Positions 23,500 through 31,744 of a DNA stretch of 64,000 bases are shown here, one piece after another. The position numbers were made by a program, and so were the translations under genes. The notes beneath the pieces were generated by a model. The model did no database searches, was not told the origin of the DNA, and was given only the letters and a program-made list of their open reading frames with translations. Numbering within the stretch: the stretch's first letter is position 1; each line of letters begins with the position of its first letter. Source of the stretch: Microvirga calopogonii (GTDB lineage Bacteria; Pseudomonadota; Alphaproteobacteria; Rhizobiales; Beijerinckiaceae); the NCBI RefSeq assembly GCF_003347665.1, contig NZ_QDGA01000001.1, positions 480,663 through 544,662 of the forward strand. The letters run 5' to 3'.

Positions 23500-23754
23500 C
23501 GCTTCGGCCGGGCCGGGAATCTCCACCTCGATCTCGAGGGTCGAGATGTCGGAATCGCGGTTCATCTTCACCTGAACGTTGTCCTGCTCCACCATGACGT
23601 GACGGCGGACGACGGCCAGGATCTCCTCCCGCAGCTGTGCCACGAGGTCGGGCTTGCCCCCGACGATGCCGCGCTCGTGCGCCAGCAGGATCTGCAGGCG
23701 CTCCCTCGCGACGGGCGCGGAGGTGCGCCGGTTGAAGAAACTCAAAAGGCTCAT
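23491..23754 (-). CDS. minE: cell division topological specificity factor MinE
   Basis: An 87-residue MinE. The N-terminal membrane-targeting segment [10 protein letters not shown] and the MinD-binding stretch [13 protein letters not shown] are followed by the dimerisation domain ([13 protein letters not shown], then [10 protein letters not shown]). MinE displaces MinC and stimulates MinD ATPase, giving the pole-to-pole oscillation that keeps division at mid-cell. The start overlaps the minD stop by 4 bp. Third gene of a minCDE operon. Confidence 0.95.
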   Translation of the reverse strand: MSLLSFFNRRTSAPVARERLQILLAHERGIVGGKPDLVAQLREEILAVVRRHVMVEQDNVQVKMNRDSDISTLEIEVEIPGPAEARA

Positions 23755-24566
23755 GCAGCCCTCCGTCCGAACAGTTTGCCGAACAATCCCTTCTTGTCGG
23801 ACGGGATGGTCAGTTCGACGGTTTCGCCCTTGAGCCGACGGACCGCATCGAAATAGGCGCGGCCCGGGGCGCTGGCAGGATTGTTCAGGGTCACCGGCGA
23901 GCCGACGTTCGAGGCGCGCAGCACCTCTTCGCTCTCGGGAATGATGCCGATCAGCGGGATCGAAAGGATCTCCAGCACGTCCTCGACCTTCAGCATCTCG
24001 CCGCGCTCGGCGCGGGCCGGGTCGTAGCGGGTGAGCAGCAGGTGCTTCTCGATGCGTTCGCCCTTCTCGGCCCGTTCCGTCTTGGAGTCGAGGAGACCGA
24101 TGATGCGGTCTGAATCGCGGACGGACGAGACTTCCGGGTTCGTCACGACGACGGCCACATCCGCGTGGCGCATGGCCATCGTGGCGCCGCGTTCGATGCC
24201 GGCCGGGCTGTCGCAGATGATCCAATCGAACTTCTGGCGCAGCTCATCGAGCACCCGGGCCACGCCCTCTTCGGTGAGCGCATCCTTGTCGCGGGTCTGC
24301 GAGGCGGGCAGCAGGGAGAGGTTCTCGAGCCGCTTGTCGCGGATGAGCGCCTGGTTCAGCTTGGCGTCGCCCTGCACCACGTTGATGAGATCGAACACCA
24401 CGCGGCGCTCGGCGCCCATCACGAGATCCAGGTTGCGCAGGCCGACGTCGAAGTCGATCACGACGACCTTGTCGCCGCCATGCGCCAGCGCCGCCCCCAG
24501 AGCCGCCGAAGACGTTGTCTTGCCAACGCCACCCTTGCCGGAAGTTACGACCAAGACTTTGGCCAT
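23751..24566 (-). CDS. minD: septum site-determining protein MinD (ATPase)
   Basis: A 271-residue ParA-type ATPase. The deviant Walker A motif KGGVGKTT is at residues 10-17, the Walker A-prime Asp is in [12 protein letters not shown], and the Walker B-like segment is [11 protein letters not shown]. The C-terminus ([12 protein letters not shown]) is the amphipathic membrane-targeting helix. It binds the membrane as an ATP dimer and recruits MinC. It lies 16 bp after minC and overlaps minE. Confidence 0.97.
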   Translation of the reverse strand: MAKVLVVTSGKGGVGKTTSSAALGAALAHGGDKVVVIDFDVGLRNLDLVMGAERRVVFDLINVVQGDAKLNQALIRDKRLENLSLLPASQTRDKDALTEEGVARVLDELRQKFDWIICDSPAGIERGATMAMRHADVAVVVTNPEVSSVRDSDRIIGLLDSKTERAEKGERIEKHLLLTRYDPARAERGEMLKVEDVLEILSIPLIGIIPESEEVLRASNVGSPVTLNNPASAPGRAYFDAVRRLKGETVELTIPSDKKGLFGKLFGRRAA

Positions 24567-24582
24567 TGTCGCCCTCTTTCTC

Positions 24583-25305
24583 TCAATCCAATGTTTTCAG
24601 GATGATCGAGTCACCATCCAGGTTCACTTGCACAGGCTGACCGAGGAACTTGCCCCCCAGATCGTCAGCGGTCTTGTAGAGCCCATCGATCGCAATCAAT
24701 TCGGCTTCGAATTTTCGGCAGAAGATGCGCGCACGGCCATTGCCCGTGCAGCCCGCGATGGCGCGGCCGCGCAGGGAGCCATAGACGTGGATCGAGCCGC
24801 CGGCAACGATCTCGGAACCCGACGCGACGGAACCGAGGACCGTCACGTCGCCTTCGGGATGGAGGATCGACTGACCCGAGCGCACGGAACCTTCGATGAG
24901 AAGCGACTTCTCCGGCACGGGCGCGTCGGCGAAGGGCGAGGCGGTCGCGGCGACGGCCGCGTTGGCGGCGTCCGGCACGTCGATCTCGCCGGTCGGCTTG
25001 CCGCCGGTGATCTGCGGCGGCATGTCGGCGTCGACGTTCTCGGGAGCGGCGCCCTCAAGGCCGATGATGCGGATGTTGCGCATCTTGAAGGCCGCCAGCA
25101 GGAACTTCAGCTCGGACTTTGAAGGCTTTAACGATGAGACGTCGGCAATGATGGGCCGCCCGGTGAAAAACCCGGGCGAACGCTCGGACACGGCATCGAG
25201 ATCTTCGAGCCAGTCCCTCAGCGGCACTTCGGGCGCGAGGACCAGGGCCATGAAGGACCTGCCACGGAAGCGAAGAGATGGACGGGTGCGAACGGCAATG
25301 GTCAC
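24583..25305 (-). CDS. minC: septum site-determining protein MinC
   Basis: A 240-residue MinC. The N-terminal FtsZ-antagonist domain spans residues 1-95; a Pro/Ala-rich linker follows; the C-terminal beta-helix (SGQSILHPEGDVTVLGSV, then GSIHVYGSLRGRAIAG) binds MinD and is the most conserved part. The start is GTG 25305, preceded by AAGGAA. It is the first gene of the minCDE operon; a leader of over 300 bp separates it from the divergent TAXI gene. Confidence 0.95.
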   Translation of the reverse strand: MTIAVRTRPSLRFRGRSFMALVLAPEVPLRDWLEDLDAVSERSPGFFTGRPIIADVSSLKPSKSELKFLLAAFKMRNIRIIGLEGAAPENVDADMPPQITGGKPTGEIDVPDAANAAVAATASPFADAPVPEKSLLIEGSVRSGQSILHPEGDVTVLGSVASGSEIVAGGSIHVYGSLRGRAIAGCTGNGRARIFCRKFEAELIAIDGLYKTADDLGGKFLGQPVQVNLDGDSIILKTLD

Positions 25306-25692
25306 GGGAGTTCAGATTCCTTTAATACCCCATGATTTCGACCGCTTATGGTTAACGGACGGTTAAAGGGGCAGACGGACGCTAACAATTTTCAGGGGGC
25401 AGAAACGGCGGAAATCTGGGCATCCGTCCGGGTAAACCCTGAGGGCTGGATGAGAAATTCAGCTCTTTCAAGGAATATAAAGATAAAACCTATCTCTTAT
25501 TGAGTATTCTCTAGCACTTCTTGAGTAGTAATCCGTCCTCAAAACTCAATTGACCGCACTGGACAGGGGCCTACGATGAGCTTTCTTTCGTTTTGTTTCA
25601 TCGTTTCTTAGAGCGATTTTCAACCGATAAGTACGAGCACAAAGCGATCGGATCGACAATTGCCACCAGGCTCATCCAGGGGAGGATGAAGA
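25306..25692. other. 387-bp intergenic region between minC and the TAXI gene
   Basis: Divergent promoter region, AT-richer than its flanks. The only hexamer pair that I find facing right is TTGACC (25550-25555), 16-bp spacer, TACGAT (25572-25577). Two short open frames from 25593 look like the leader or an alternative frame of the TAXI gene, not genes. Confidence 0.4.
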
Positions 25693-26856
25693 ATGTCGGG
25701 TCGAGTGAACGCCGCTTCTCCGTTATCGAGATTTTTCCGTCATTTGTCGCTTCAGGTCGTCTTTGTCGCAGCCGCTCTCGTTTCGGGCTCGGTTGCCGTT
25801 TCGGCCCAGAATGCGCAGGCCTTCAACCTGTCCCGCGCCAATGCGGGCACGCTCGGCGTGATCTCCGGCGGCGCGGACGGCACTTATATCCGCATTGCCG
25901 CGGATCTCGCCAACGTGCTCGACGGCGAGGACCTGCGCGTCCTGCCGATGATCGGTCGCGGCTCGCTGCAGAACCTGCGCGACATCATGTTCCTGCGCGG
26001 TGTCGATATCGGCATCGTGCAGATGGACGCGCGCGAGCAGCTGAAGGCGGAGAACCTCCAGAACGACGCGGTGCGGCGCCTGCGCTTCATCACCCGCCTC
26101 TACAACGAGGAGGTCCATATCATCGCCGACCGGGAGATCACCGACATCCGGCAGCTCGACGGCAAGAAGGTCAATATCGACAAGGCCGGCAGCGGCACCA
26201 ACCTGACCTCGCGTCTGATCTTCGACAAGCTCGGGATCAAGCCGGACATGACCACTTTCGATCAGGCCTCGTCCTATGCGAAGCTGAAATCCGGAGAAAT
26301 CCAGGCGGCCGTCTATGTGGCCGGACGTCCTGTTCGCGCCATCGCCGAGTTCCAGACGGACGGGCGTTTCCATCTCCTGTCGATCCCATTCGAGGGAGAG
26401 ATCGCGGAAAGCTATTTCCCCGCCCGCCTGGCGAACGCCGATTATCCGCAGCTCGTCGACAAGGACAAGCCGGTCGAGACCCTGGCCGTCGGCAGCCTGC
26501 TTGCCGTGTTCAACTGGCCCGAGAACTCCGACCGCTACAATCGCGTCAAGCGCTTCGTGGATGCGTTCTTCTCGCGGTTCGACGAGTTCCTGCAGCCCGG
26601 GCGGCATCCGAAATGGAAGGAAGTCAACCTCGCGGCCGACGTGCCCGGCTGGGAGCGCGTGAAGCCGGCGCAGGACTGGCTCGACCGTGCCGCTGCGGCG
26701 AGCAAGCCGTCGCCGGAAGGCAAGAGCTTCGAGAGCTTCATGAAGAGCAGAGGCATCGACGTCTCGGCCGAGCAGCGCGAGGTGCTGTTCCGGGAATTCC
26801 TCGCTTGGCAGAACGACCGGCAACGATCCGCCCGGCGCGTCACGCGGCAGGACTGA
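25693..26856 (+). CDS. TAXI family TRAP-type solute-binding protein (orphan)
   Basis: A 387-residue periplasmic binding protein. A signal peptide spans about residues 1-45. The TAXI signature is seen in LGVISGGADGTYIRIAADLA, ISGGADGTY being the ligand-binding start, with VDIGIVQMDARE and KKVNIDKAGSGTNLTS, VDKAGSGT-like loops typical of the family. Members capture organic acids for TRAP transporters, but no DctQM-type permease is nearby, so the protein may act as a sensor or with a distant permease. A strong GGGGAGGA site precedes the ATG. The next gene is 66 bp downstream and may be cotranscribed. Confidence 0.88.
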   Translation: MSGRVNAASPLSRFFRHLSLQVVFVAAALVSGSVAVSAQNAQAFNLSRANAGTLGVISGGADGTYIRIAADLANVLDGEDLRVLPMIGRGSLQNLRDIMFLRGVDIGIVQMDAREQLKAENLQNDAVRRLRFITRLYNEEVHIIADREITDIRQLDGKKVNIDKAGSGTNLTSRLIFDKLGIKPDMTTFDQASSYAKLKSGEIQAAVYVAGRPVRAIAEFQTDGRFHLLSIPFEGEIAESYFPARLANADYPQLVDKDKPVETLAVGSLLAVFNWPENSDRYNRVKRFVDAFFSRFDEFLQPGRHPKWKEVNLAADVPGWERVKPAQDWLDRAAAASKPSPEGKSFESFMKSRGIDVSAEQREVLFREFLAWQNDRQRSARRVTRQD

Positions 26857-26922
26857 CGATCCAAACAGGACCGAAGCCGAAGGCTTCCCGCGGAACCTTG
26901 GGCGACCACAAGGAGGTCCGAC

Positions 26923-28473
26923 ATGGTTGGGCACACCAAGACTGGACTGAAACGTTTGACCGTGGAGTTGCTGACCACGGGCCTGATCGGCGTCGGGCTC
27001 CTTGGGCCCGCCGTCGCGCAAGTCGCCCCGGCCGGTGGCGGTCCCAGGAGCGGGAACGATGCATCCCAAACGTCGACGGAGGATCTTCGCACGATCCTGC
27101 CGCTTCTCCTCACCTCGCCGGACCGGAAACGGCTTGCGGTGGACCTGGAGGCCGCCATCCGGACAGGCGACATGAGGAAGGCGGAGAGCAGCCTGAATGC
27201 GGCGATCGAGGTCGGGACCCTTGCCATCGTGCTCGTCGATCGCCTGAACGATCCGAACCTGGCCCCCGCCTTGCAGGGGCTGGGCATTCGAGGCGATGAC
27301 GGTCTGACGCCGGAACCACCCGCTGCCGACAAGGCGGCAGCGGTCGAGGCCTGCGCGGCCTCTCCTTCCCCCGATGCCTCGGGCGTCGCAGCCATGCAGC
27401 AGGCGTTGGAGGAGGAGCGCGCCAATAGCGGCAAGGTCTCGCAAGCCCTCGCAGGGCTCACGCAGGAGCGGGATTCTCTCGCGGAGCGCCTGGACAAGGA
27501 GACGAAGGCGCAGGCGCTCGCCTCCTCCGAACTGCGCCAGGCCTTGCAGCGGGAGCAGGACCAAAGCCGGGCCGCCATCGGCGAGCTGGAGAAGCTCAAG
27601 GCGGAATACCGGGCTCTTCAGGCCGCCACGGAGCAGGAGAAGGCCACCGAGGCAACGAGTGCGTCCGAACGCGACGCGGTCCTGCGCCGGGAGCGCGAGC
27701 GGGGCGACGAGGCCGAGCGCCGGCTCGCCGGCGCCGAGACGGAGCTGCGGAACCTACGCGCCTTCAAGGAAGAGAAGATGGCATCCGACACGGCACGGGT
27801 CGCGGAACTGAAGAAGGCCCTGGCCGTGGCCGAGTGGCGCGGCGACATGCTCACCCGGGAGCTGGTGGACACCGACGATGAGCTTCGCGCGCTTCAGGAG
27901 CCCAAGCGTCCAAGCGCCACGCCTGTGGTGTTCCGCCTCGCGGCGGCCGGGACGGAACTCCCTCTCGCGACAGCCCAGGAGGAGGCTCCACCGGCAGTGC
28001 CGGAGGTGAAAACCCCAGCTGTGGCTTCCGATAAGGCGCTGCCGGACGTGACTTCCGCCCTGCGGCAGGAGCTTGCTCCCGTTGTGGTCGCGTCCCTGCC
28101 CGAGGCGATCCAGCCTTTGCCGCTTGGCACGGCAACCGCGGCGCCCACAAAGACGGAAGCGCCATCCGGGCCGGAACCCAAGGCGGGCGCATCCGCGGAG
28201 GCTCCCAGGGTCGATGATCGCCTGATGAAACGCGCGGAAGAACTCTTCCGCAAAGGCGATGTGAGCGCAGCCCGTCTCCTGTTCGAGCGGGCGATGGACG
28301 GCGGCAATGCCCGCGCGGCCTTCCTGCTGGCGGAAACCTTCGACCCGAACGTACTTTCCAGGCTGGGTGTCCTGGGGATCCGCGGCGATGCCGGCAAGGC
28401 GCGGGAGTATTATGCGCGGGCTCGTGCCCTTGGCATTGCGCAGGCGGGCGAACGGATGGAAGCCTTGAAATAG
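26923..28473 (+). CDS. secreted coiled-coil protein with Sel1-like C-terminus
   Basis: A 516-residue protein. A signal peptide lies near residues 12-32. Residues 150-335 form a long Glu/Arg/Ala-rich coiled coil (for example MQQALEEERANSGKVSQAL). A Pro/Ala linker follows, and the last 90 residues (LMKRAEELFRKGDVSAARLL, then AAFLLAETFDPNVLS and GKAREYYARARALG) resemble Sel1/TPR-type helical repeats that bind proteins. Probably periplasmic or envelope-spanning. It follows the orphan TAXI protein and may be its partner (inference from position). Similar Sel1-ended proteins are common in rhizobia. Confidence 0.75.
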   Translation: MVGHTKTGLKRLTVELLTTGLIGVGLLGPAVAQVAPAGGGPRSGNDASQTSTEDLRTILPLLLTSPDRKRLAVDLEAAIRTGDMRKAESSLNAAIEVGTLAIVLVDRLNDPNLAPALQGLGIRGDDGLTPEPPAADKAAAVEACAASPSPDASGVAAMQQALEEERANSGKVSQALAGLTQERDSLAERLDKETKAQALASSELRQALQREQDQSRAAIGELEKLKAEYRALQAATEQEKATEATSASERDAVLRRERERGDEAERRLAGAETELRNLRAFKEEKMASDTARVAELKKALAVAEWRGDMLTRELVDTDDELRALQEPKRPSATPVVFRLAAAGTELPLATAQEEAPPAVPEVKTPAVASDKALPDVTSALRQELAPVVVASLPEAIQPLPLGTATAAPTKTEAPSGPEPKAGASAEAPRVDDRLMKRAEELFRKGDVSAARLLFERAMDGGNARAAFLLAETFDPNVLSRLGVLGIRGDAGKAREYYARARALGIAQAGERMEALK

Positions 28474-28477
28474 GGAT

Positions 28478-28735
28478 TTAGAACGGCACCCACTCGCCGC
28501 CTTCGGTCAGGGAATCCACGGCGCGTTCGAGCGCCGTGCCGGCATCGAGCAGCTGCTGGGCCGTCTGCTGGATCTGCAGGGCCGATCCGGGAAGTCCGGC
28601 CACGTGCTCGGTCAGTTCCCTGACCCTCTCGATCAGCTCGATCAGGTCGGCGGCGAGCGCGGCCCTCTCCTCTGCCTCCGCGACAGCGGGGCGGCCTTGC
28701 TTCAGGCGCGGAGCGAGAGGGATCACGTTCGACAT
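28478..28735 (-). CDS. small conserved hypothetical protein
   Basis: An 85-residue protein starting MSNVIPLAPRLKQGRPAVAE, with a helical, Glu/Ala/Leu-rich body (LAADLIELIERVRELTEHVA) that may form a coiled coil, and ending GGEWVPF. ATG 28735 is used. The stop is 4 bp from the convergent coiled-coil protein gene. The IPLAPRL start is familiar from small regulatory-type proteins in Methylobacteriaceae, but no function is known. Confidence 0.65.
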   Translation of the reverse strand: MSNVIPLAPRLKQGRPAVAEAEERAALAADLIELIERVRELTEHVAGLPGSALQIQQTAQQLLDAGTALERAVDSLTEGGEWVPF

Positions 28736-28881
28736 GCTTTGAAAATCTTCTTTTGTTCCGCCGAGGGCAATGGACGATCCAGGCGCGATCCACAGCAAAC
28801 CGCAGCCTTAACGGCTGCCACGCTTCATGGCGATGCCTTTTTCATAGCTTCCGAAGCTTGCGAGAGGCTTAAACCTGCTCG

Positions 28882-28910
28882 TTGACTCCAGCATATTGGA
28901 TAGATATTCT
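28882..28910 (+). promoter_or_regulatory. promoter giving a leaderless transcript
   Basis: TTGACT (28882-28887), 17-bp spacer, TATTCT (28905-28910). The expected transcription start, 7 nt beyond, is 28917, the A of the ATG. No ribosome-binding site precedes that ATG, in agreement with a leaderless mRNA. Confidence 0.6.
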
Positions 28911-28916
28911 AGTTTA

Positions 28917-29516
28917 ATGGAAGAAGCCTCCACCCTTCATGCCCATCTGGCGACGCGCCTGCGCGATCTACGCGCCGAGAGTGGCATGACCCTGGACGGG
29001 TTGTCCGAGCGCACCGGCGTGAGCCGTTCCATGATTTCCCTGATCGAGCGCGGCGAGAGCAGCCCGACCGCAGCCGTGCTCGACAAGCTGGCCGCGGGCC
29101 TCGGCGTGACCCTGGCGTCGCTCTTCGCCGAGCGGGACAGCCGGGAAGCCTCTCCGCTCGCCCGCCGCGCCGATCAACGTGTCTGGCGCGACCCGGACAG
29201 CGGCTACCTGCGCCGCAATCTGTCCGCTCCCGGATTTCCCTCGCCCATCGAACTCGTCGAGGTGATCATGCCGCCCGGCGCCCGCGTGGCCTACGACACG
29301 GGCCATCGCGCCTCCGTGGTCCACCAGCAGATCTGGATCGTCGAGGGCGAGATCGAGCTCACCCTGGGCGAGGAGACCTTCCGGCTAGGAATGGGCGACT
29401 GCCTGTCCATGCGCCTCGACCAACCGACCCTGTTTCGCAACCATGCCGAACGTCCGGCACGGTATCTCGTGGCCCTTGCCACCGATGCGCGTGCCGGGTC
29501 TGGCCCTCAGCGCTGA
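28917..29516 (+). CDS. XRE-cupin transcriptional regulator
   Basis: A 199-residue regulator. The HTH (residues 8-65) reads ATRLRDLRAESGMTLDGLSE, then GVSRSMISLIERGESSPT. The C-terminal cupin barrel (residues 110-190) has GHRASVVHQQIWIVEGEIEL, then GDCLSMRLDQPTLFRNHAE. Such proteins repress genes for uptake or catabolism and sense a ligand in the cupin. The GNAT gene follows after 10 bp, so it is the likely cotranscribed partner. A promoter giving a leaderless mRNA precedes it. Confidence 0.88.
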   Translation: MEEASTLHAHLATRLRDLRAESGMTLDGLSERTGVSRSMISLIERGESSPTAAVLDKLAAGLGVTLASLFAERDSREASPLARRADQRVWRDPDSGYLRRNLSAPGFPSPIELVEVIMPPGARVAYDTGHRASVVHQQIWIVEGEIELTLGEETFRLGMGDCLSMRLDQPTLFRNHAERPARYLVALATDARAGSGPQR

Positions 29517-29526
29517 GAACATCCCC

Positions 29527-30066
29527 ATGATCGGATCGATCCTTATCCGCAACCTCTCGCCCCAGGAAGCCGGGGAACGGATCGGAGCCTTGTCGGCCGT
29601 CCTGATCGATTGCGTCGAGGGCGGCGCCTCGGTCAGCTTCATGTCGCCGCTGACGCGGGAGAGAGCCGATGCGTTCTGGCAGGGCGTCGCCGAAGGCGTC
29701 GCCCAAGGCGAGCGCATCCTGCTCGTCGCCCAGGAGGAGACGGGCGGACGGATCGTCGGGACCGTGCAGGTCGTGCTCAAGCAGCCGGAGAACCAGCCGC
29801 ATCGGGCCGACATCGCCAAGATGCTCGTCATGGGCCAAGCCCGAAAGCGCGGCATCGGCGCGGCCCTGATGATGGCTGCCGAAGACGCCGCCCGCGCGGC
29901 CGGGAAGACCGTGCTCGTGCTCGACACGGTGACGGGAGGCGATGCAGAACGCCTTTACGAGCGCGTCGGATGGATCAAATCGGGCGTGATTCCGAACTAT
30001 GCCCTGTGGCCGAAAGGCGGGTTCTGCGACACGACCGTGTTCTACAAGCAGCTTACACCGGGCTGA
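29527..30066 (+). CDS. GNAT family N-acetyltransferase
   Basis: A 179-residue acetyltransferase. Motif A, which binds acetyl-CoA, is seen in ADIAKMLVMGQARKRGIGAA with the R/Q-x-x-G-x-A loop, and motif B in LVLDTVTGGDAERLYERVGW. The N-terminal region is the substrate-binding part. The partner regulator is 10 bp upstream. Substrate unknown; relatives acetylate small amines or antibiotics. The reading frame is open further upstream, but ATG 29527 fits the domain start. Confidence 0.88.
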   Translation: MIGSILIRNLSPQEAGERIGALSAVLIDCVEGGASVSFMSPLTRERADAFWQGVAEGVAQGERILLVAQEETGGRIVGTVQVVLKQPENQPHRADIAKMLVMGQARKRGIGAALMMAAEDAARAAGKTVLVLDTVTGGDAERLYERVGWIKSGVIPNYALWPKGGFCDTTVFYKQLTPG

Positions 30067-30100
30067 TCGAGCGAAGGATTAGGCTCCTTCTCTTGACTGG

Positions 30101-30213
30101 CGCATCGGATGAGGCGGACCCGCAGGGCCACGTCAGTGAAAACCGGGTCCACTTTTCACTGACGTGGCCCTGCGGGTCGCTGACGCGGCCCTCTGGGTCC
30201 GTCCGATGCGCTA
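30101..30213. repeat. long palindromic repeat (GCATCGG family)
   Basis: An outer GCATCGGA/TCCGATGC pair encloses perfect 26-bp arms (30117-30142 and 30153-30178) with a 10-nt loop CCGGGTCCAC. The same CCGGGTCCACTTTT and GCATCGG words recur at 23440, 59089 and 60457. Intergenic between + strand genes. Confidence 0.85.
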
Positions 30214-30299
30214 GACGTTGGCCTAATGGGCTCAGACGTGCCCGCCGTGCTATGGCCGGGCTCCTTCAACCTTCTTCGTACCCCATCAGATAAACAATC

Positions 30300-31067
30300 A
30301 TGGATCTATCCACTGCGGCGCTTCTCGCCGCCTCGGGTCTTGCAGCCGGCCTCGTCAATGCGATTGCGGGCGGCGGCACCTTCTTCACCTTCTCGGCCCT
30401 CGTCGCCGCAGGTCTCCCGCCCGTCGTGGCCAACGCCACGAGCGCGGTCGCGGTCACGCCCGCGAACCTGGCGAGCGCCTGGGCCTATCGTCGGGAACTC
30501 GCCGCGAATGTGAAGCGCTTCGCGGCACTGGGTATCGTCAGCCTCGTCGGCGGCGTGATCGGCGCCTACATCCTCACCGTCACCAACAACGACGCCTTCC
30601 GCAAGCTCGTGCCGTGGCTTCTGCTGTTCGCGACCCTGCTCTTCGCCGCGAGCCCGAAGATCGTGGCGCTCGCCCGCAGGATCGGAAAACAGGAAGGACA
30701 TCACCCGTCCAACAAGGCATGGGCGGCGGGTCTCGCGTTCCAGACATGCGTCGCCGTCTATGGCGGCTTCTTCGGCGCGGGCATGGGCATCGTCATGCTG
30801 GCGGCGCTCGCGATCACCGAAGGTGACGACTTCCACCTGATCAATTCCGCAAAGCATCTGTGCTCCACGCTGATCCAGCTCGTCGCCGTGATCCTGTTCA
30901 TCGCAGCCGGTCTCGTCAGCTGGCCGGAGACCATGATCGTCGGCGCGGCCTCCGTGATCGGCGGCTATCTCGGAGTCGTCTTCGGCCGCCGTTTGCCTGC
31001 AAGCGTGATTCGCTGGCTGGTCATCGCGGTCGGCGCGGCACTGACACTCTATTTCTTTATCCGCTGA
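30300..31067 (+). CDS. TSUP family (TauE/SafE) transporter
   Basis: A 255-residue protein with about eight membrane helices in two related halves; the first has GLAAGLVNAIAGGGTFFTFS with the AxGGGG-type signature and the second GGFFGAGMGIVMLAAL. Members export sulfite, sulfoacetate or similar anions, so a role in sulfur metabolism fits the sulfur genes 1-4 kb away, though the substrate is not determined. The promoter region contains the long palindrome at 30101-30213. Confidence 0.88.
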   Translation: MDLSTAALLAASGLAAGLVNAIAGGGTFFTFSALVAAGLPPVVANATSAVAVTPANLASAWAYRRELAANVKRFAALGIVSLVGGVIGAYILTVTNNDAFRKLVPWLLLFATLLFAASPKIVALARRIGKQEGHHPSNKAWAAGLAFQTCVAVYGGFFGAGMGIVMLAALAITEGDDFHLINSAKHLCSTLIQLVAVILFIAAGLVSWPETMIVGAASVIGGYLGVVFGRRLPASVIRWLVIAVGAALTLYFFIR

Positions 31068-31189
31068 ATTCGATAACCATATTCGAAATAGCGCGCGGTC
31101 GGGCAGCTTTTTGAAGACGGCTGCCCGATTCACGCCACAACCATGCTCCTTCCTGCGACACTCGATTCTCAACGCTCGCAAAGAAGGAA

Positions 31190-31672
31190 ATGCCTGTGGC
31201 CGATTCCCAAAACTTTTCAGGACACGACGGAACGCAATCGGTAAGCGCTCTCGGCCTGCGCTGGGCTGCCTTGCGCGGCATGTTGAACTCGCCGCTGATC
31301 ACGGCCGAGGAGCAGCGCCCGCTGCGCGACGAGCTGCTGCGCGAGCTTTCTGCCATCGAGCAGGATTTCAGCGATCTGCCGTCGCGCAGCACGATGGAGA
31401 TCTCCGCCAAACTCGACATCGCGAAATCAGCGCTTCGCGAGCGCATTCAAGGCGGAGAATCATGGCTGGTCGATCTGATCGAGAGCATCCAGTCCGATCT
31501 TCACAGCGTCGCCCACAAGCCGTCCGCGACGCCGACAGCGACAACCGGTCGTTCGCCGGCCAATCTCAGCCGCCCGCAGCAGCAGCGTTCGGATGAAACC
31601 GGCAGCTCTTCCACATCCCCGAGTTCCGCGACTTCTACGGCTTCGGAAACAACCACATCTTCGGCGGCCTGA
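31190..31672 (+). CDS. hypothetical protein with disordered Ser/Thr-rich tail
   Basis: A 160-residue protein. Residues 20-105 are helical and well ordered in composition (AALRGMLNSPLITAEEQRPL, then ELSAIEQDFSDLPSR), while the last 45 residues are a Ser/Thr/Pro-rich tail. It resembles small conserved rhizobial proteins of unknown function. It is convergent with cysK; a hairpin lies between them. Confidence 0.6.
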   Translation: MPVADSQNFSGHDGTQSVSALGLRWAALRGMLNSPLITAEEQRPLRDELLRELSAIEQDFSDLPSRSTMEISAKLDIAKSALRERIQGGESWLVDLIESIQSDLHSVAHKPSATPTATTGRSPANLSRPQQQRSDETGSSSTSPSSATSTASETTTSSAA

Positions 31673-31681
31673 TCGTCGTAA

Positions 31682-31714
31682 TGCGCCGCGCTCGAGTTCA
31701 TCGAGTGCGGCGCA
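31682..31714. terminator. hairpin between convergent genes
   Basis: TGCGCCGC-CTCGA pairs with TCGAG-GCGGCGCA around GTTCA. It lies between the convergent ends at 31672 and 31745 and could serve both as a terminator, though no strong T tract follows. Confidence 0.45.
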
Positions 31715-31744
31715 TGTTCATCGCAGACGCGTAACGTTCTTCCG

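Noticed and set aside
25723..27564. A 613-codon minus-strand frame opposite the TAXI and coiled-coil genes
   Set aside because: High-GC shadow; the + strand frames have signal peptides, ribosome-binding sites and family motifs.
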